Positions 1-9,144 are shown, counted from the stretch's first letter. The stretch: DNA of 64,000 bases from CAIRTM01 sp963723235 (GCA_963723235.1 CAVRPV010000010.1:1-64000), one strand, 5' to 3'. Numbers and translations are program-made. Notes: generated by a model not told the origin, from the sequence alone.

Positions 1-50
1 GCGATAAAAGGGCGCGGTCCCCTTTATTACTTTTATTGACTTGCTTATTT

Positions 51-698
51 TCATTGTTTCCCGCTATCAACGGGCATGAGAATTTCATTGCGTCGCATGA
101 ACCATGGCGTGAACGGCGGGTTGTATCGGGCCCAGACCGGTTTGCCCAGGGTTTTGAATTCATTTTCTTTAATCCACTCCTCAAGTTCCTGCAGGTGTTG
201 AAGGTAGCGTTCTTCGGACCACCCGCCTGAATACTGTACGCACGCCATCCGGCGCGGCGGTATCTGGCGAACTTTCACATTGGGGTCATCCGGGATAGGT
301 ATGGTCTCCATTGTATAGGAGTCAGGCATCATGAAGGACACCATCCAGCCGTCAGCTGTGCTTTGCTGGGCAACAGGCGATGTCATCGCGATCTTTTCCG
401 ATGATGCCTCCTGGGTTACCGGACTTGTCATCGATATTTTTTCCTGTGCCCGGTTTTTTCCGGAGATGTAATTAAACAGTCGCCTGAAAGCTTTGTTGCC
501 CGCACCCTCCATCGCTCCGTCCACTTCGGTCTCAGCTACAATTTGAGCGGGATAATCGCGCAGCTCAAAGTTTTTGCTCTGGCGTATAATTGTGTATTTT
601 GTCTCCTCGGCTGTAAAGGCGCATCCTCCCGCACAAAACGCCAGGAGCATTAGAAAAATTATCGCGTGTTTTGATTGCATTGCAGCGTGTTTTTTCAT
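51..698 (-). CDS. SOUL family heme-binding lipoprotein
   Basis: The 215-residue product has an N-terminal hydrophobic signal ending in a lipobox-like AGGC near residue 26, so it is probably a lipoprotein outside the cytoplasm. The rest matches the SOUL/HEBP family: an early YTIIRQSKNFELRDYP segment and the characteristic MTSPV motif, here present twice (SMTSPVTQ and AMTSPVAQ). SOUL proteins bind heme or other tetrapyrroles; no enzymatic reaction can be assigned. A good ribosome-binding site (AGAAGGGAGA) precedes the ATG at 698, although a second ATG at residue 7 is possible. It lies downstream of a nitroreductase gene on the same strand with a 26-nt gap and may share its transcript. Family call is confident; ligand and role are unknown. 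Confidence 0.88.
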   Translation of the reverse strand: MKKHAAMQSKHAIIFLMLLAFCAGGCAFTAEETKYTIIRQSKNFELRDYPAQIVAETEVDGAMEGAGNKAFRRLFNYISGKNRAQEKISMTSPVTQEASSEKIAMTSPVAQQSTADGWMVSFMMPDSYTMETIPIPDDPNVKVRQIPPRRMACVQYSGGWSEERYLQHLQELEEWIKENEFKTLGKPVWARYNPPFTPWFMRRNEILMPVDSGKQ

Positions 699-724
699 AA
701 TCGTTCTCCCTTCTCAAGTTTTGG

Positions 725-1435
725 TTAGGAAGCGCCCTTGATTGCAGCCGCTTCCATTCTTCTGACTGTTGGTTCAACCACGCCATTCGATAAATTCTTC
801 GCTCGGCAGGCGCATTCGTTTAAACTGATTGAGCGGCGAGTCGCAGCCGGGTAGCCTACAGCAACACCGTCTACCAAAATCAGGTCCGGGTCCAGTTTGA
901 GTGTGTGCTTAATGGGCTCCTGGCAAACGGACACAGCACTCATCCAGCAGGTTCCCAGTCCGCGCGCGAATGCCGCAAGCATGAAATTTTCCAATGCGGC
1001 AGCAGCGGCTTTCAGTCTGCTGTGAAGCTTCTCGGGATATGTGGCGAAAAGTACAGCCATCGGTGCATAGTAAAAATTAAAGTTTCCGTTGCCCACGACC
1101 TGAAGGTCGACATCATGCGCGCTGAGATCTGAAATCATCATGCTCAGTGTTTCCTGATTGCGGTCATCAAGCTGCTTCAAGGTTTCAGGGCTGACCCGCG
1201 GCTCGGGAATTTTTTCCAGTGCATCCATGCATTCGGCATAGTGTGTTTCCATTGTTTCGCACACCTGTTTAAGCGAAGAACCGGTGAGTACGATAAACCG
1301 GGACGACTGCTGGTTTCCCGGACTGGGCGCCCAGACGGCCGCATCGAGGCAATCCATAATAACCTCGCGCGGCGGTATTTCCGGCTTGAATTGACGAAAG
1401 CTTTTTCTGCTTTTTATAAATTCAATAGTTTCCAT
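725..1435 (-). CDS. Nitroreductase family protein
   Basis: The 236-residue product has the nitroreductase fold signature: an N-terminal SRKSFRQF segment (FMN phosphate contacts), PSPGNQQSSRF near residue 38, and FMLAAFARGLGTCWMSAV in the second half. Such enzymes are FMN-dependent NAD(P)H oxidoreductases acting on nitroaromatics, quinones or flavins; the substrate cannot be read from sequence. The start at 1435 has GGAGTAAAGC just upstream. It is followed on the same strand by the SOUL gene and preceded by a flavin-binding oxidase-like gene, suggesting a small flavin/heme-related group. Length is normal and the frame intact. Confidence 0.9.
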   Translation of the reverse strand: METIEFIKSRKSFRQFKPEIPPREVIMDCLDAAVWAPSPGNQQSSRFIVLTGSSLKQVCETMETHYAECMDALEKIPEPRVSPETLKQLDDRNQETLSMMISDLSAHDVDLQVVGNGNFNFYYAPMAVLFATYPEKLHSRLKAAAAALENFMLAAFARGLGTCWMSAVSVCQEPIKHTLKLDPDLILVDGVAVGYPAATRRSISLNECACRAKNLSNGVVEPTVRRMEAAAIKGAS

Positions 1436-1476
1436 GCTTTACTCCGGGGAATAGAGGGATGCGCTGCGATGCGCTA

Positions 1477-2026
1477 TTATGCAGCACTCCAATGGGCATT
1501 CTTTATGCCCTTTTTATTATGATGATACACCATCTTTGTCGGTGTTACCCTGATGAGATGTATTGCGCCTTTGGGAATCTCAAGAGGTTTGCCGCCCGCA
1601 TCCTCCACCATGGTTGCTATTATGGGTTTGAATAATTCCAGGGCGTGTGCAAACTCTTGTGTGTCTGTCATCAAAAATCTCGGCAATGCCCTGAATGTTT
1701 ACTCCCCGAACAGACTGTGATGTCCTTGCTGACGTGCCGATGCCGATTGCCACATGTTTATTTTCCAGCATGTTTTGAAATTTCTGCCCGCCTTCACTCA
1801 AAATATAGATGGTGAGACCGTCATTCATATAGTCCACTACTGATATTCGCGGTATCCCGTCCTTTCCGCACGTAGCAAGAGAACAGGGATGTTTCTTCCC
1901 AAGGTAATCTATAATCTCCTTTTCCAGTTCTTCTTTTGATGGACGTTTTCTCTCAATATTCTTGTGCTTATAATAGAGGTCTATCATCTGTTCTCTTTGT
2001 TCTTCTGTAATGCCGATTTGTGCCAT
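1477..2026 (-). CDS. Pyridoxamine 5'-phosphate oxidase-like FMN-binding protein (frameshifted)
   Basis: The reading frame begins at the ATG at 2026, preceded by AAAAGGAGAATA. The N-terminal part (helical segment, then the CSLATCGKDGIPRISVVDYM strand pair) is the split-barrel flavin-binding fold of the PPOX family. Around position 1668 the frame changes and the conserved C-terminal part (QEFAHALELF, then KGAIHLIRVTPTKMVYHH) continues in another frame. Joined, the protein is about 183 residues, a normal family length. No nonsense codons interrupt either part, so a one-base indel (error or recent mutation) is likely. Family members bind FMN, F420 or heme; the substrate is unknown. Confidence 0.8.
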
Positions 2027-2096
2027 TGTATTCTCCTTTTCTATAACGTCCGAGGACAGAAGTGGTGTGCGCCATGTGACCGTAAAATTTTGGTTT

Positions 2097-2280
2097 TTAA
2101 TCCCCATCGTTTTGCCGCCAAAGCAGGGTGCATGAGCGCGGATACGGGCGGCACGCTGTGTCAGCGCCTGGATGGGAGCCTTGACTCAACGCCCCCGGCG
2201 TCGCCGGGCGATCGCGAGGCGGACTTAAAACCCTCAATGTGGCGGTTACCTTTGTTTAACGACAAAGAAACCAGGAAAGA
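2097..2280 (-). repeat. Structured dispersed repeat, copy 1 (degenerate)
   Basis: It shares the left arm with the better copies at 3.7, 7.9, 8.9 and 10.8 kb (GGGTGCATGAGCGCGG, then ATAC, then GGGCGGCACG, then CTGTGTCAGCGCC). After the start of the loop the right arm is lost, so the long stem cannot form. The end still carries the CAAAG/CTTTG mini-palindrome. This is probably a decayed copy. Confidence 0.65.
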
Positions 2281-2387
2281 TTTATTTCACATGCGGTGCG
2301 CCGTGCGTACCTCACGGGCTGAATAACTGACATAAAAAGATGTGACCCCGATTGCTTTCCGTGGGTTTTTGTTTTCCTTCCCCCTTT

Positions 2388-2457
2388 GGCAAAGGGGGGT
2401 AGGGGGGATTTGCCGGAAGAATAAAATCCTCCTGTATCCCCCTTTTCCTAAGGGGGA
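2388..2457. repeat. C/G-run repeat block, copy 1
   Basis: A block of about 70 nt (CCCCTTTGGCAAAGGGG, GGTAGGGGGGATTTGCCGG, then CCCCCTTTTCCTAAGGGGG) is nearly identical to 12242-12320. It contains two small palindromes and no coding potential. Confidence 0.75.
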
Positions 2458-2466
2458 GCTTCGTAG

Positions 2467-2491
2467 GGTGGACTCGCGCACCGCGTCCACC
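2467..2491. repeat. GGTGGAC/GTCCACC palindromic repeat
   Basis: GGTGGAC and GTCCACC flank an 11-nt GC-rich centre. It is one of several copies in this window (also 9120-9144, 9762-9786, 12389-12413, 18704-18728 and, diverged, near 3.55 and 21.5 kb), all intergenic. Confidence 0.75.
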
Positions 2492-2552
2492 ATGATCCTG
2501 TGCATTTTCGTAATGTCAGATTGCATGTGCCTGGTCCGAGCCCGATAAAATT

Positions 2553-3510
2553 TTATTCTTCGTCTAACCATTTTATCTCAACACATGTCTTTCTGCCGAG
2601 TGTTACTTCATTCAGGTTTTTCGGTTTTTTAATTTCTGTTTCTGAAACCGGAATTACTCCGGCCATTATTTCAGCCATTCTTTGCGGATAGAGAGGTTGC
2701 TGGTCGGGTTCCGCAAAACCATCCGGAAAAGTCGGCAGCAGGGTTTCATAATCGTATTTATCCGTGGCACCAAAGGTATGAAGCATTTCATGAGCGATGG
2801 CTAAACATGTATGGTTAATTAATGTATCGGTCGCAGGAGCCTGAACGAGGCCGATTTTCCCTTTTTGCAGGCCAAGGGATATTTCACGTGTGTCTTCGTT
2901 TTTAAAAGTGCGATACAAAACATACATTTTAACATCCCCGGGGCCGTCGTATGTATCGGTTTGCCAGGACCAATATCTCATTTTCAAACTCCAAAGAATA
3001 GCATCCATGGCATCTCTTGTTTCCGGGAGAGACGGTGGCATTTCTTTAATTTCGGGTGCCAAATGAATAGCTATCGGGTCGTCGAGTCTCAATTCACAAA
3101 GTTCAGCCTCCTCTCGCATAAAATTTTCAATAGGATCGAAATCTATTTTTTCAAGAGAATCTATATATTCTGCTACTTCAGAAGTGCCATCCGCATTAAT
3201 GGGATAAAGAACTACATGTAAGGTCGTTACCCACATGGAAATCCGTTTATCTATCCAATACGCATTTACCGCCACAACCAGCAGGATAAGCGAGAGAATT
3301 GCTATTCGAAATATTTTGAATTTTATCCGTAAACTAACTTTTTTTTCGTGAGTTGCTTCGTGGAGCCGATGGTGTATCTAACCTTTCCGGAACGCTATCC
3401 GGGGAATTAAGTGCCTGCGGTTTGTATTTTCTGAAGACTATTCCACATGAGATGCATTCATCAGAAGGGGGTTGTGATGTATGGCATTTTGGACAAATCA
3501 TATCATTCAT
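2553..3510 (-). CDS. Zinc-ribbon, membrane-anchored HExxH protein (frameshift in an A-run)
   Basis: The uninterrupted part starts inside a membrane segment, but reading upstream reveals the true N-terminus at the ATG at 3510: a CPKC...CISC zinc ribbon in the first 25 residues, then a Pro/Ser-rich linker. A run of eight A near 3345 breaks the frame; with seven A the ribbon reads directly into KVSLRIKFKIF, a single transmembrane helix (IAILSLILLVVAV) and the main domain. That domain holds HEMLHTFG (HExxH plus a conserved Gly), the zinc-protease signature, about 70 residues from the C-terminus. I do not recognise the family. A membrane-tethered metalloprotease is plausible, but the third zinc ligand is not identified, so function is inferred from one motif. 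Confidence 0.7.
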
Positions 3511-4006
3511 AAGTATAACTTTATTTTAATTCAGCGAGGTTAGTAGGGTGGACTCGCGCAGCGTGTCCGCCATGATCCTGCTTGACGTAGGGTGCGCCGT
3601 GCGCACCATAATAATTTTCTTGTACCCGTTCTTTGTTCGCCCAAAGAATGGGTACCCCCAAGAAAGGGCGCCCCCGGCGTTTCGCGTCCGCCTGCGGCGG
3701 ATTCCCTCGCCGGGCACATGCTCGCGGGAACGGCACGAACTCGCACATTCGGGCGCTCAGACAGCGTGCCGTTCGTATCCGCGCTCATGCACCCGGCTCG
3801 GCTGCGAAACGATGGGGTTTAAAACCTTTACCTTGGACCTGTGAACAATTAGCCTTTGACCTTCACACTCATCGGTGCGCCGTGCGCACCATGCGGGTTT
3901 TCTTAGATTTTATTTGCCTGGTCCGATTCCGATACGTAGTAGACCTGACCCATGTTCTCCTTCAGCCAGAACTTTCTGCACAATGCAAATTCTCGATGCA
4001 TGAAAG
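3511..4006. other. Gene-free stretch dominated by repeats
   Basis: No gene is supported. It contains a diverged GGTGGAC-type palindrome near 3545, GGTGCGCCGTGCGCACC palindromes near 3588 and 3874, structured repeat copy 2, and a 38-nt motif (3896-3933) shared with 2504-2546 and 6823-6866. Confidence 0.7.
3616..3832 (+). repeat. Structured dispersed repeat, copy 2 (best stem)
   Basis: A 29-nt left arm (3709-3737) pairs almost perfectly with 3765-3797, leaving a 4-nt bulge (3775-3778) and a 27-nt loop (3738-3764) that begins AACTCGCACATTCGGGCG. A small hairpin (TCCGCCTGCGGCGGA-like) lies before the stem, and a TTCTTTG/CAAAGAA palindrome lies at the outer end near 3630. The unit ends near CGAAACGATGGGGTTT. 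Other copies keep the loop and replace both stem arms together. Confidence 0.85.
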
Positions 4007-5391
4007 TCATTCTGGCACTTCATAGCGCCACAGGTCATTCATTCGATCTAAGGATCGTCACTGCTCTGCCCATATCCGCCAAACAGCCACAAATTGCCGG
4101 AACTGTCTATCCAGGAAATACTGTCCCTGCGCCCGCCGGGCACATTGGCGGCATCCGGTAGGCCTTTTTTACCGTAGACACCAAACTGACCACCAATTTT
4201 CGACCCGCTCATCCACGTCCACTCGTCGGCTTTAGGATTATAGCGCCACAGGTCATTCATTCGATCTAAATAATCGTCACTGCTACACCCCTCTCCGCCA
4301 AACAGCCACAAATTGCCGGAACTGTCTATCCAGGAAATACTGTCACCACGCGCGCCGGGCACATTGGCATCATCCTGTAGGCCTTTAGTACCGTAGACAC
4401 CAAACTGATTACCAATTTTCGACCCGCTCATCCACGTCCACATACCGGTTTTAGGACTATAGCTCCACAGGTCATTCATTCGAACTAAACGATCGTTACT
4501 GCTATACCCATACCCGCCAAACAGCCACAGATTGCCGGAACTGTCTATCCAGGAAATGCTGTCACCGCGCGCGCCGGGCACATTGGCATCATCCGGTAGG
4601 CCTTTATCACCGTAGACACCAGGTTGATCACCAGTTTTCGATCCGCTCATCCACGTCCACATGTTGGTTTCAGGACTATAGCGCCACAGGTCATTCAATC
4701 GAACTGAACGGTCGTCACTGCCACGCCCAAATCCGCCAAACAGCCACAGATTGCCGGCACTGTCTGTCCAGGAAATGCTGTCCCTGCGCGCGCCGGGTAC
4801 ATTGGCTTTATCCGGTACGCCTTTTTTCACCGTAGACCCCACACTGATAACCAAATTTCGATCCGCTCATCCACGTCCACCTTTTGGTTTCGGGATTATA
4901 GCGCCACAGGTCATTCATTGTATCCTTATGATTGTTACTGCTCTGCCCATATCCGCCAAACAGCCACAAATTGCCGGAACTGTCTATCCAGGAGATGCTT
5001 TGCCCGCGCGCGCCCGGCACATTGTCGATATGGGGCGTTCCTTTGGTACCGTAGATGCCGCGTTGGTTATACGTATCTTTACCGCTCATCCACGTCCACA
5101 CGTCGGCTTTAGGATTATAGCGCCACAGGTCATTCCTCTGATTTAAATAAGGGGCACTGTTAACCTTACATCCGCCAAACAGCCACAGGTTGCCGGAACT
5201 GTCTGTCCAGGAAATGCTTTGCCCGCGCGCGCCCGGCACATTGGCAGCATCCCCTACGCCCTTTGTACCGTAGACACCAACTGATAACCGGTTTTCGATC
5301 CGCTCATCCACGTCCACATGTCCTGCGCCCAGGCGCTACCGCCCATTACCCATAGACAGATCGAAAAGGCTGCAATGATTTTCTTGAGCAT
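4007..5391 (-). CDS. Secreted six-repeat Kelch-like protein (frameshifted)
   Basis: The start is the ATG at 5391, giving a Sec signal peptide (MLKKIIAAFSICLWVMGG, SAWA cleavage site). Six tandem repeats of about 68 residues follow, each with NVPGAR, SISW, DSSGNLWLFGG, NDLWRY and WTWMSG motifs, the pattern of galactose-oxidase/Kelch beta-propellers. Six repeats would close one propeller. Three or more frame changes (about 5290, 4850 and 4040) interrupt it; the last joins the frame ending YEVPE at 4007. Repeats are similar at DNA level (period about 205 nt), so mis-assembly or slippage is possible. It is probably an extracytoplasmic binding protein with unknown ligand. Confidence 0.8.
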
Positions 5392-5542
5392 GACGTTTGT
5401 TCCTCTTACTGGTTTTAGAGAATGTACCTGGGGCGTTTTTGACGTGGCGGAAATAAACGTTGAATAAATATCAATTCCTCCTTGTCAACAACTTCCCCTG
5501 GATTTCCCTCGAGCCCCTCACTTAGCTCTTTATACCTACATT

Positions 5543-6694
5543 CTATTCTTTCGGGCCTTGATATCGAAAAGCCCTGCGGAAACCAAGAGCCTCGGCTTCC
5601 TTCACAGTTTCTACGTACTGTTCCCCTTTGTCTGTTTCGATTATTGTCCGGTCGTACTGTTGATCAAAGGGAAGGTGGTAAATTTTTTCTGCTGTCCGTC
5701 TGGAGATATTGCATTTTACGCAGGGATAGCGAACAAGCGGGAGTTTTTCAATAACTCCAACCCTAGGAATTCTGCAAACCCCTTGGCCCGATCTGAGAGA
5801 TGAGTTGAAGTGACGAATTGAGCACTAACGTCCTCTGATGGATGATCGTACCTGTAGGCTATAAAAGTTCCGTAGAGCTGAAAGATGTGTTTTTCGTGTA
5901 TTGTCTTCTCCTTCGACCAGTTCTTGCACTGCACCAGCTGGGTGGAGTTCTGCCGTTTTACAATCAGGTCGCGACCCAGATCGTCAAAGCCCTCTATTAT
6001 GCCTTGGTATCGCACAGTATAGCCAACCCTCTCATAAAGGTATCCGGCGTATCGCTCGTAATCTCGTCCGATTTCCCATTTTGTTTTCTTCTTCGACCAA
6101 TAGCGTTCTAGCGCCAGTTCGTACTTCTCGCTACTGGGCAAGCGTCGGTACTCTTCTGGTGTCAGCCAATGCTGTGCTGCATCTTCATGTTCGGAATCGT
6201 CGTCTGATGTTGATCGGACTCTGATCAGTTCGTCCTCAACATCTTCGCTCTTGAGGTCTGCAAGCCATGGGAATAGAGCCTCGTAGTACTTGATTTGGTA
6301 TTCGATAAGGCGTGCTCGTCGTTCTGCATCTCTTGCGCTTCCCCGCATCACGGACCTCTTCCGCCGCTTTGAAGGCTGGGTGTTTTTTTGTGTGAAGTTC
6401 GCGGGCTATCTGCAATTCCTCGAGGTTGAAGAAGTCAGCATATGCATCTGCAAGCCATGGAAAGCCGATGGCCTTTTGATCTGCAAGAAGCAGCACCGTT
6501 TCCTCTCTTTTATCGATGGTGCGGTCGCGCTTATCCTGCTCCGCCGACCTCTGTTCTAGTTGCTGATTGTAGGAATCTAGAGTATCGAGCTTTGGCTTCA
6601 AGTCGTCATAGAGGGAAGCTTTGTGGCATTTGCCTGAGACCCAGGAGATGATGCATATAACGAGACCGATGCCAACAAGTACAAGGAGTTCCAT
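5543..6694 (-). CDS. Membrane-anchored Mrr-like restriction endonuclease (frameshifted)
   Basis: The N-terminus (start 6694) is one transmembrane helix (MELLVLVGIGLVICIISWV), followed by a coiled coil (residues about 40-80, rich in Q, E, R). Frames change near 6330 and 5717. The middle part carries the Mrr_cat nuclease core: GRDYERYAGYLYERVGY, then GFDDLGRDLIV and VQCKNW, giving the D...QxK catalytic pattern of PD-(D/E)xK enzymes. After the second break, a conserved C-terminal module with a CVKC pair (PCVKCNIS ... IYHLPFDQQYD ... GFRRAFRYQGP) runs to the stop at 5543. The whole is about 383 residues. Membrane-anchored Mrr-type proteins occur in defence regions; cleavage specificity is unknown. 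Confidence 0.75.
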
Positions 6695-6822
6695 TCAGTC
6701 TATTTATCCCCTGGCTGTAGGGTGCGCGATGCGCACCATTCGGGTTCTCTTAAACGGTCGTTTTTAATATCAAAAAGGGCATTCTAAGGCCTGAAAATTA
6801 GCTGTTTGTAAAAATTAACTGG

Positions 6823-6866
6823 CGTTTTCGTAATGTTAGATTGTATTTGCTTGGTTCCACCCCGAT
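6823..6866. repeat. TTCGTAATGT motif repeat
   Basis: About 43 nt matching 2504-2546 and, in part, 3896-3933 (consensus TTCGTAATGTYAGATTG, then TGCYTGGT, then CCGAT). Each copy lies just past the 3' end of a minus-strand gene, close to a GGTGCGC or GGTGGAC palindrome. Confidence 0.65.
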
Positions 6867-6895
6867 GACAGTTTTTCTAGCTATTTGTAGTTTAT

Positions 6896-7621
6896 CTAAA
6901 ACCTCCATTTTTCCGCTGCTTTACGGTTATGTTCTTTACATTGCGCAATGAATTTTTGACTTTTACAACTATCAAAATATTCAGTCTTACATACAGGACA
7001 TTTGTTCATCGAGCCACCCTCAGTTACGACTCTTATTAATTTATTGTTGCTGTCGTAACAACCAGGACAAAGCATGTTGCCTATGTCGTCAACATAAACA
7101 TTTAATTCTTTATTGAAAGTAACCTTTTTATTGACAGAATTAGCAGTATGACCATGTTCGAGCGAGGCCTTCCAATAATCAAGAGCGCCTGAGATAGCTT
7201 CATCGAAAAACCAAGAGGGGTTTTTTAGGTTTTTAGAATAGATATAGCTGTTTAGTGTTCCGCGCTCGAAAATACCTCTACTTAGACCTTCATGGTGTAT
7301 GACTATCATCGGGATTTGTTTAGAGTATGCTAACGCTGCTTCGATATGATTCCATTCTGTGCCAAGTATCATGTCTTCAATAATTTTATTATTTTTCAAA
7401 AAGCCTTGTTTTATAATTATTTGTGGGTATCCGAGGATAATTATGCCAGAACATTCATTCATAATTTTTAAAACTTCATCAAGTGGTGAGTGCAATGGAT
7501 AATCGGTAGAACCTAAAGTACGGGGTTTTAAATTCATTTTTTCGAGTTGTTTTGAAAAATTTTTTAAACCCTCTTCAAAACTCGGATCAATATACGTTGG
7601 CCTACTTAGAAAAATATCCAT
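6896..7621 (-). CDS. TIR/SLOG-like nucleotide-binding protein with C-terminal zinc ribbons
   Basis: The ATG at 7621 with AGAGGAC upstream is preferred over a longer extension. Residues 1-145 look like a small Rossmann-type domain of the TIR, SLOG or deoxyribosyltransferase group: MDIFLSRPTYID at the start, SGIIILGYPQ near residue 60, and TEWNHIEAALAYSKQIPMIV with a Glu placed like the catalytic Glu of TIR and deoxyribosyltransferase domains. The C-terminal 80 residues hold two Cys pairs (CPGC and CPVC) plus two later Cys, probably zinc ribbons. It sits next to a nuclease gene and toxin-antitoxin genes, which would suit an NAD-consuming defence effector, but that is inference from fold-level similarity. 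AT content is higher than in neighbouring genes, consistent with transfer. Confidence 0.55.
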   Translation of the reverse strand: MDIFLSRPTYIDPSFEEGLKNFSKQLEKMNLKPRTLGSTDYPLHSPLDEVLKIMNECSGIIILGYPQIIIKQGFLKNNKIIEDMILGTEWNHIEAALAYSKQIPMIVIHHEGLSRGIFERGTLNSYIYSKNLKNPSWFFDEAISGALDYWKASLEHGHTANSVNKKVTFNKELNVYVDDIGNMLCPGCYDSNNKLIRVVTEGGSMNKCPVCKTEYFDSCKSQKFIAQCKEHNRKAAEKWRF

Positions 7622-7801
7622 ATTGTCCTCTTGCTTTGGGAAAATATCGGGTTCAGGTCTACACACATGACAAGGCAAAACGCGGTTTTTGCCGGTCATG
7701 TCAGGCGTGTGGTCTTAACCCCTCTGGTGTTTTGAATAAAATGAAAAAGGGCACAATTCTTTTTCATTGTTTGTGGAAAATCATTAACATATTTAAGAAT
7801 A

Positions 7802-7865
7802 AAAGTCCAAGGTCTTAGGTCCGAAGTCCATAGTCCGAAAGTCCGAAAGTCCGAAAGTCCAAAAT
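7802..7865. repeat. Heptanucleotide tandem repeat, array 1
   Basis: Imperfect 7-8 nt units of the form AAAGTCC/GAAGTCC/AAGGTCT. Similar arrays lie at 10546-10624, 12133-12205 and, inverted, 12424-12462. They resemble the heptamer short tandem repeats known from several bacterial genomes. Confidence 0.75.
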
Positions 7866-7871
7866 CAAAGG

Positions 7872-8102
7872 GTTTTAAACCCCATCGTTTCGCAGCCGAG
7901 CCGGGTGCATTATCAAGGATACGGTCGTTATGCTGTCTGAGCGCCCGAATGTGCGAGTTCATAACGACCCCTTGCGTATGTGCCGGCGAGGGCAGCCGAA
8001 GGCCGAGTTGCAGGGGCGTTTGAGTCAAGGCCTCCAGCCTTGACCGCTGCGCCCTTGGGGGTCACCCTTTCTTTGCCGCCAAAGAAAGGGGACAAAAAAA
8101 AG
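7872..8102 (-). repeat. Structured dispersed repeat, copy 3
   Basis: Left arm 7900-7918 plus 7923-7932 (bulge ATAC at 7919-7922) pairs with 7960-7987. The loop 7933-7959 is identical to copy 2. The inner stem here is GGTCGTTATG/CATAACGACC, quite different from GAACGGCACG/CGTGCCGTTC in copy 2, yet still paired. The unit ends with the palindrome CTTTCTTTG/CAAAGAAAG near 8067-8090. Confidence 0.85.
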
Positions 8103-8184
8103 CTTTTTGATTTCTGGATGCCGGATCGGTGTCCGGCATGACAAAACCTTGTGGGCGTGCGGAAGCCGTCCCTCCAGAATGACT

Positions 8185-8733
8185 CTACGGCTTCGCAACA
8201 TAGGTTGCGCGTTTCTCCTTTGCCGTAAAACCGATGTGACGTCTGGGCTTTTCGGGCTCAGCCATCAACGCCCTGATGGCGTCAAACACAATCCGGAACT
8301 GGCCGTCGTATTTTTGCTCCAGGGCTTCAAGCTTGCGGGCCAGATCTGCATGAGTGGCAAGAATCCGTCGCAGACGCACAAACGCACGCATGATCTGGAT
8401 ATTCACTTCAATGGATCGATCACTGTTCAGGACGCTTGACAGCATTGCCACGCCCTGCTCGGTAAAGGCCAGGGTGCATAACGGGTTCCACCCCATCCGG
8501 ACTATCTCTGAGGTCACAAATTGTGACCTCAAGATTGTCAGCTCTTCCGCGGTAAGAACGAACATAAAATCTTCTGGAAATCGTGCGGAATTTCTTTTTA
8601 ATGCCTGTTTCAGGGCTTTTGTCGGCACATCGTAGAGACCTGCCAAGTCATAATCCATCATGACCTTCTGATTGCGGATCACGTGGATTTTTTGTTCTAT
8701 GTGTTCAACTGGAATTGGAACTCGTTGGTTCAT
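8185..8733 (-). CDS. ORF6N domain-containing DNA-binding protein
   Basis: The ATG at 8733 with AGGAGGGG upstream gives a 182-residue protein. Residues about 8-95 match the ORF6N domain (EQKIHVIRNQKVMM, DYDLAGLYDV, then ALKRNSARFPEDFMF), a phage-derived DNA-binding module related to KilA-N/Bro-N. The middle has TLAFTEQGVAML and IQIMRAFVRLR, the usual continuation, and the C-terminus is basic (PRRHIGFTAKEKR). Such proteins are common on prophages and genomic islands, where the role is usually unknown. It is a single gene here, flanked by two copies of the structured repeat. Confidence 0.88.
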   Translation of the reverse strand: MNQRVPIPVEHIEQKIHVIRNQKVMMDYDLAGLYDVPTKALKQALKRNSARFPEDFMFVLTAEELTILRSQFVTSEIVRMGWNPLCTLAFTEQGVAMLSSVLNSDRSIEVNIQIMRAFVRLRRILATHADLARKLEALEQKYDGQFRIVFDAIRALMAEPEKPRRHIGFTAKEKRATYVAKP

Positions 8734-8867
8734 GGCACGCCCCTCCTGTATGAAATTGTATATGAGCTGTCCGGATGAGACCGGAAAGGATAAATTTGCG
8801 CAACGATAGATAAAAACAGCCGTAGTGTCAATTAAAAAGGCTGCGGATCGGAGCCCGGCATGACAGT

Positions 8868-9044
8868 TTGTGGTGCGCACGCGGATTTCGGTCTGCACGC
8901 TGTTTGAGCGCCCAGATGTGCGAGTTCGTGCCGACCCCGCGTGCGTGCGTTTCGCGAGGGCAACCGAAGGCCGAGTTGCTGGGCGACCGTTTCTTCAGGG
9001 TACCCATTCTTTGGGCACGCAAAGAACGGGTACGAAAAAAAGCT
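8868..9044 (-). repeat. Structured dispersed repeat, copy 4
   Basis: GTGCGCACGCGG, an ATTTC bulge and GGTCTGCACG (8872-8899) pair with CGTGCCGACC and CCGCGTGCGTGC (8927-8950). The loop is 27 nt (8900-8926) with two changes from copies 2 and 3. The outer palindrome TTCTTTG/CAAAGAA is at 9007-9027. Geometry matches the other copies. Confidence 0.8.
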
Positions 9045-9084
9045 TTTACTGGACTCCGGCCTGCGCCGGAATGACGGCTTTGTT

Positions 9085-9111
9085 GGATGCCGGATCGGGG
9101 TCCGGCATGAC
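9085..9111. repeat. GGATGCCGGATC...CCGGCATGAC palindromic repeat
   Basis: ATGCCGGA and TCCGGCAT flank a short centre. Related copies lie at about 8117-8140, 8848-8865 and 10660-10684; a CCGGCCTGCGCCGG relative lies at 9055-9074 and 19455-19480. They are short and intergenic. Confidence 0.7.
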
Positions 9112-9119
9112 GGGCTTCT

Positions 9120-9144
9120 GGTGGACGTGCTGCGCAAGTCCACC
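9120..9144. repeat. GGTGGAC/GTCCACC palindromic repeat
   Basis: GGTGGAC and GTCCACC arms around GTGCTGCGCAA. The centre is identical to the copy at 9762-9786. Confidence 0.75.

Larger units (their letters stand above)
2027..2552. other. Gene-free stretch filled with repeats
   Basis: No gene could be supported here. It holds a degenerate copy of the large structured repeat (about 2097-2280), a short GGTGCGC/GCGCACC palindrome near 2294, a 75-nt block of C-rich and G-rich runs repeated near 12.24 kb, the GGTGGAC/GTCCACC palindrome (2467-2491) and one copy of a 43-nt motif (2504-2546) also found near 3.9 and 6.8 kb. Confidence 0.7.

Noticed and set aside
3521..3850. Several overlapping open frames of 60-130 codons on both strands
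   Set aside because: They fall inside the structured repeat and palindromes, recur in other copies in different frames and show no protein family features.
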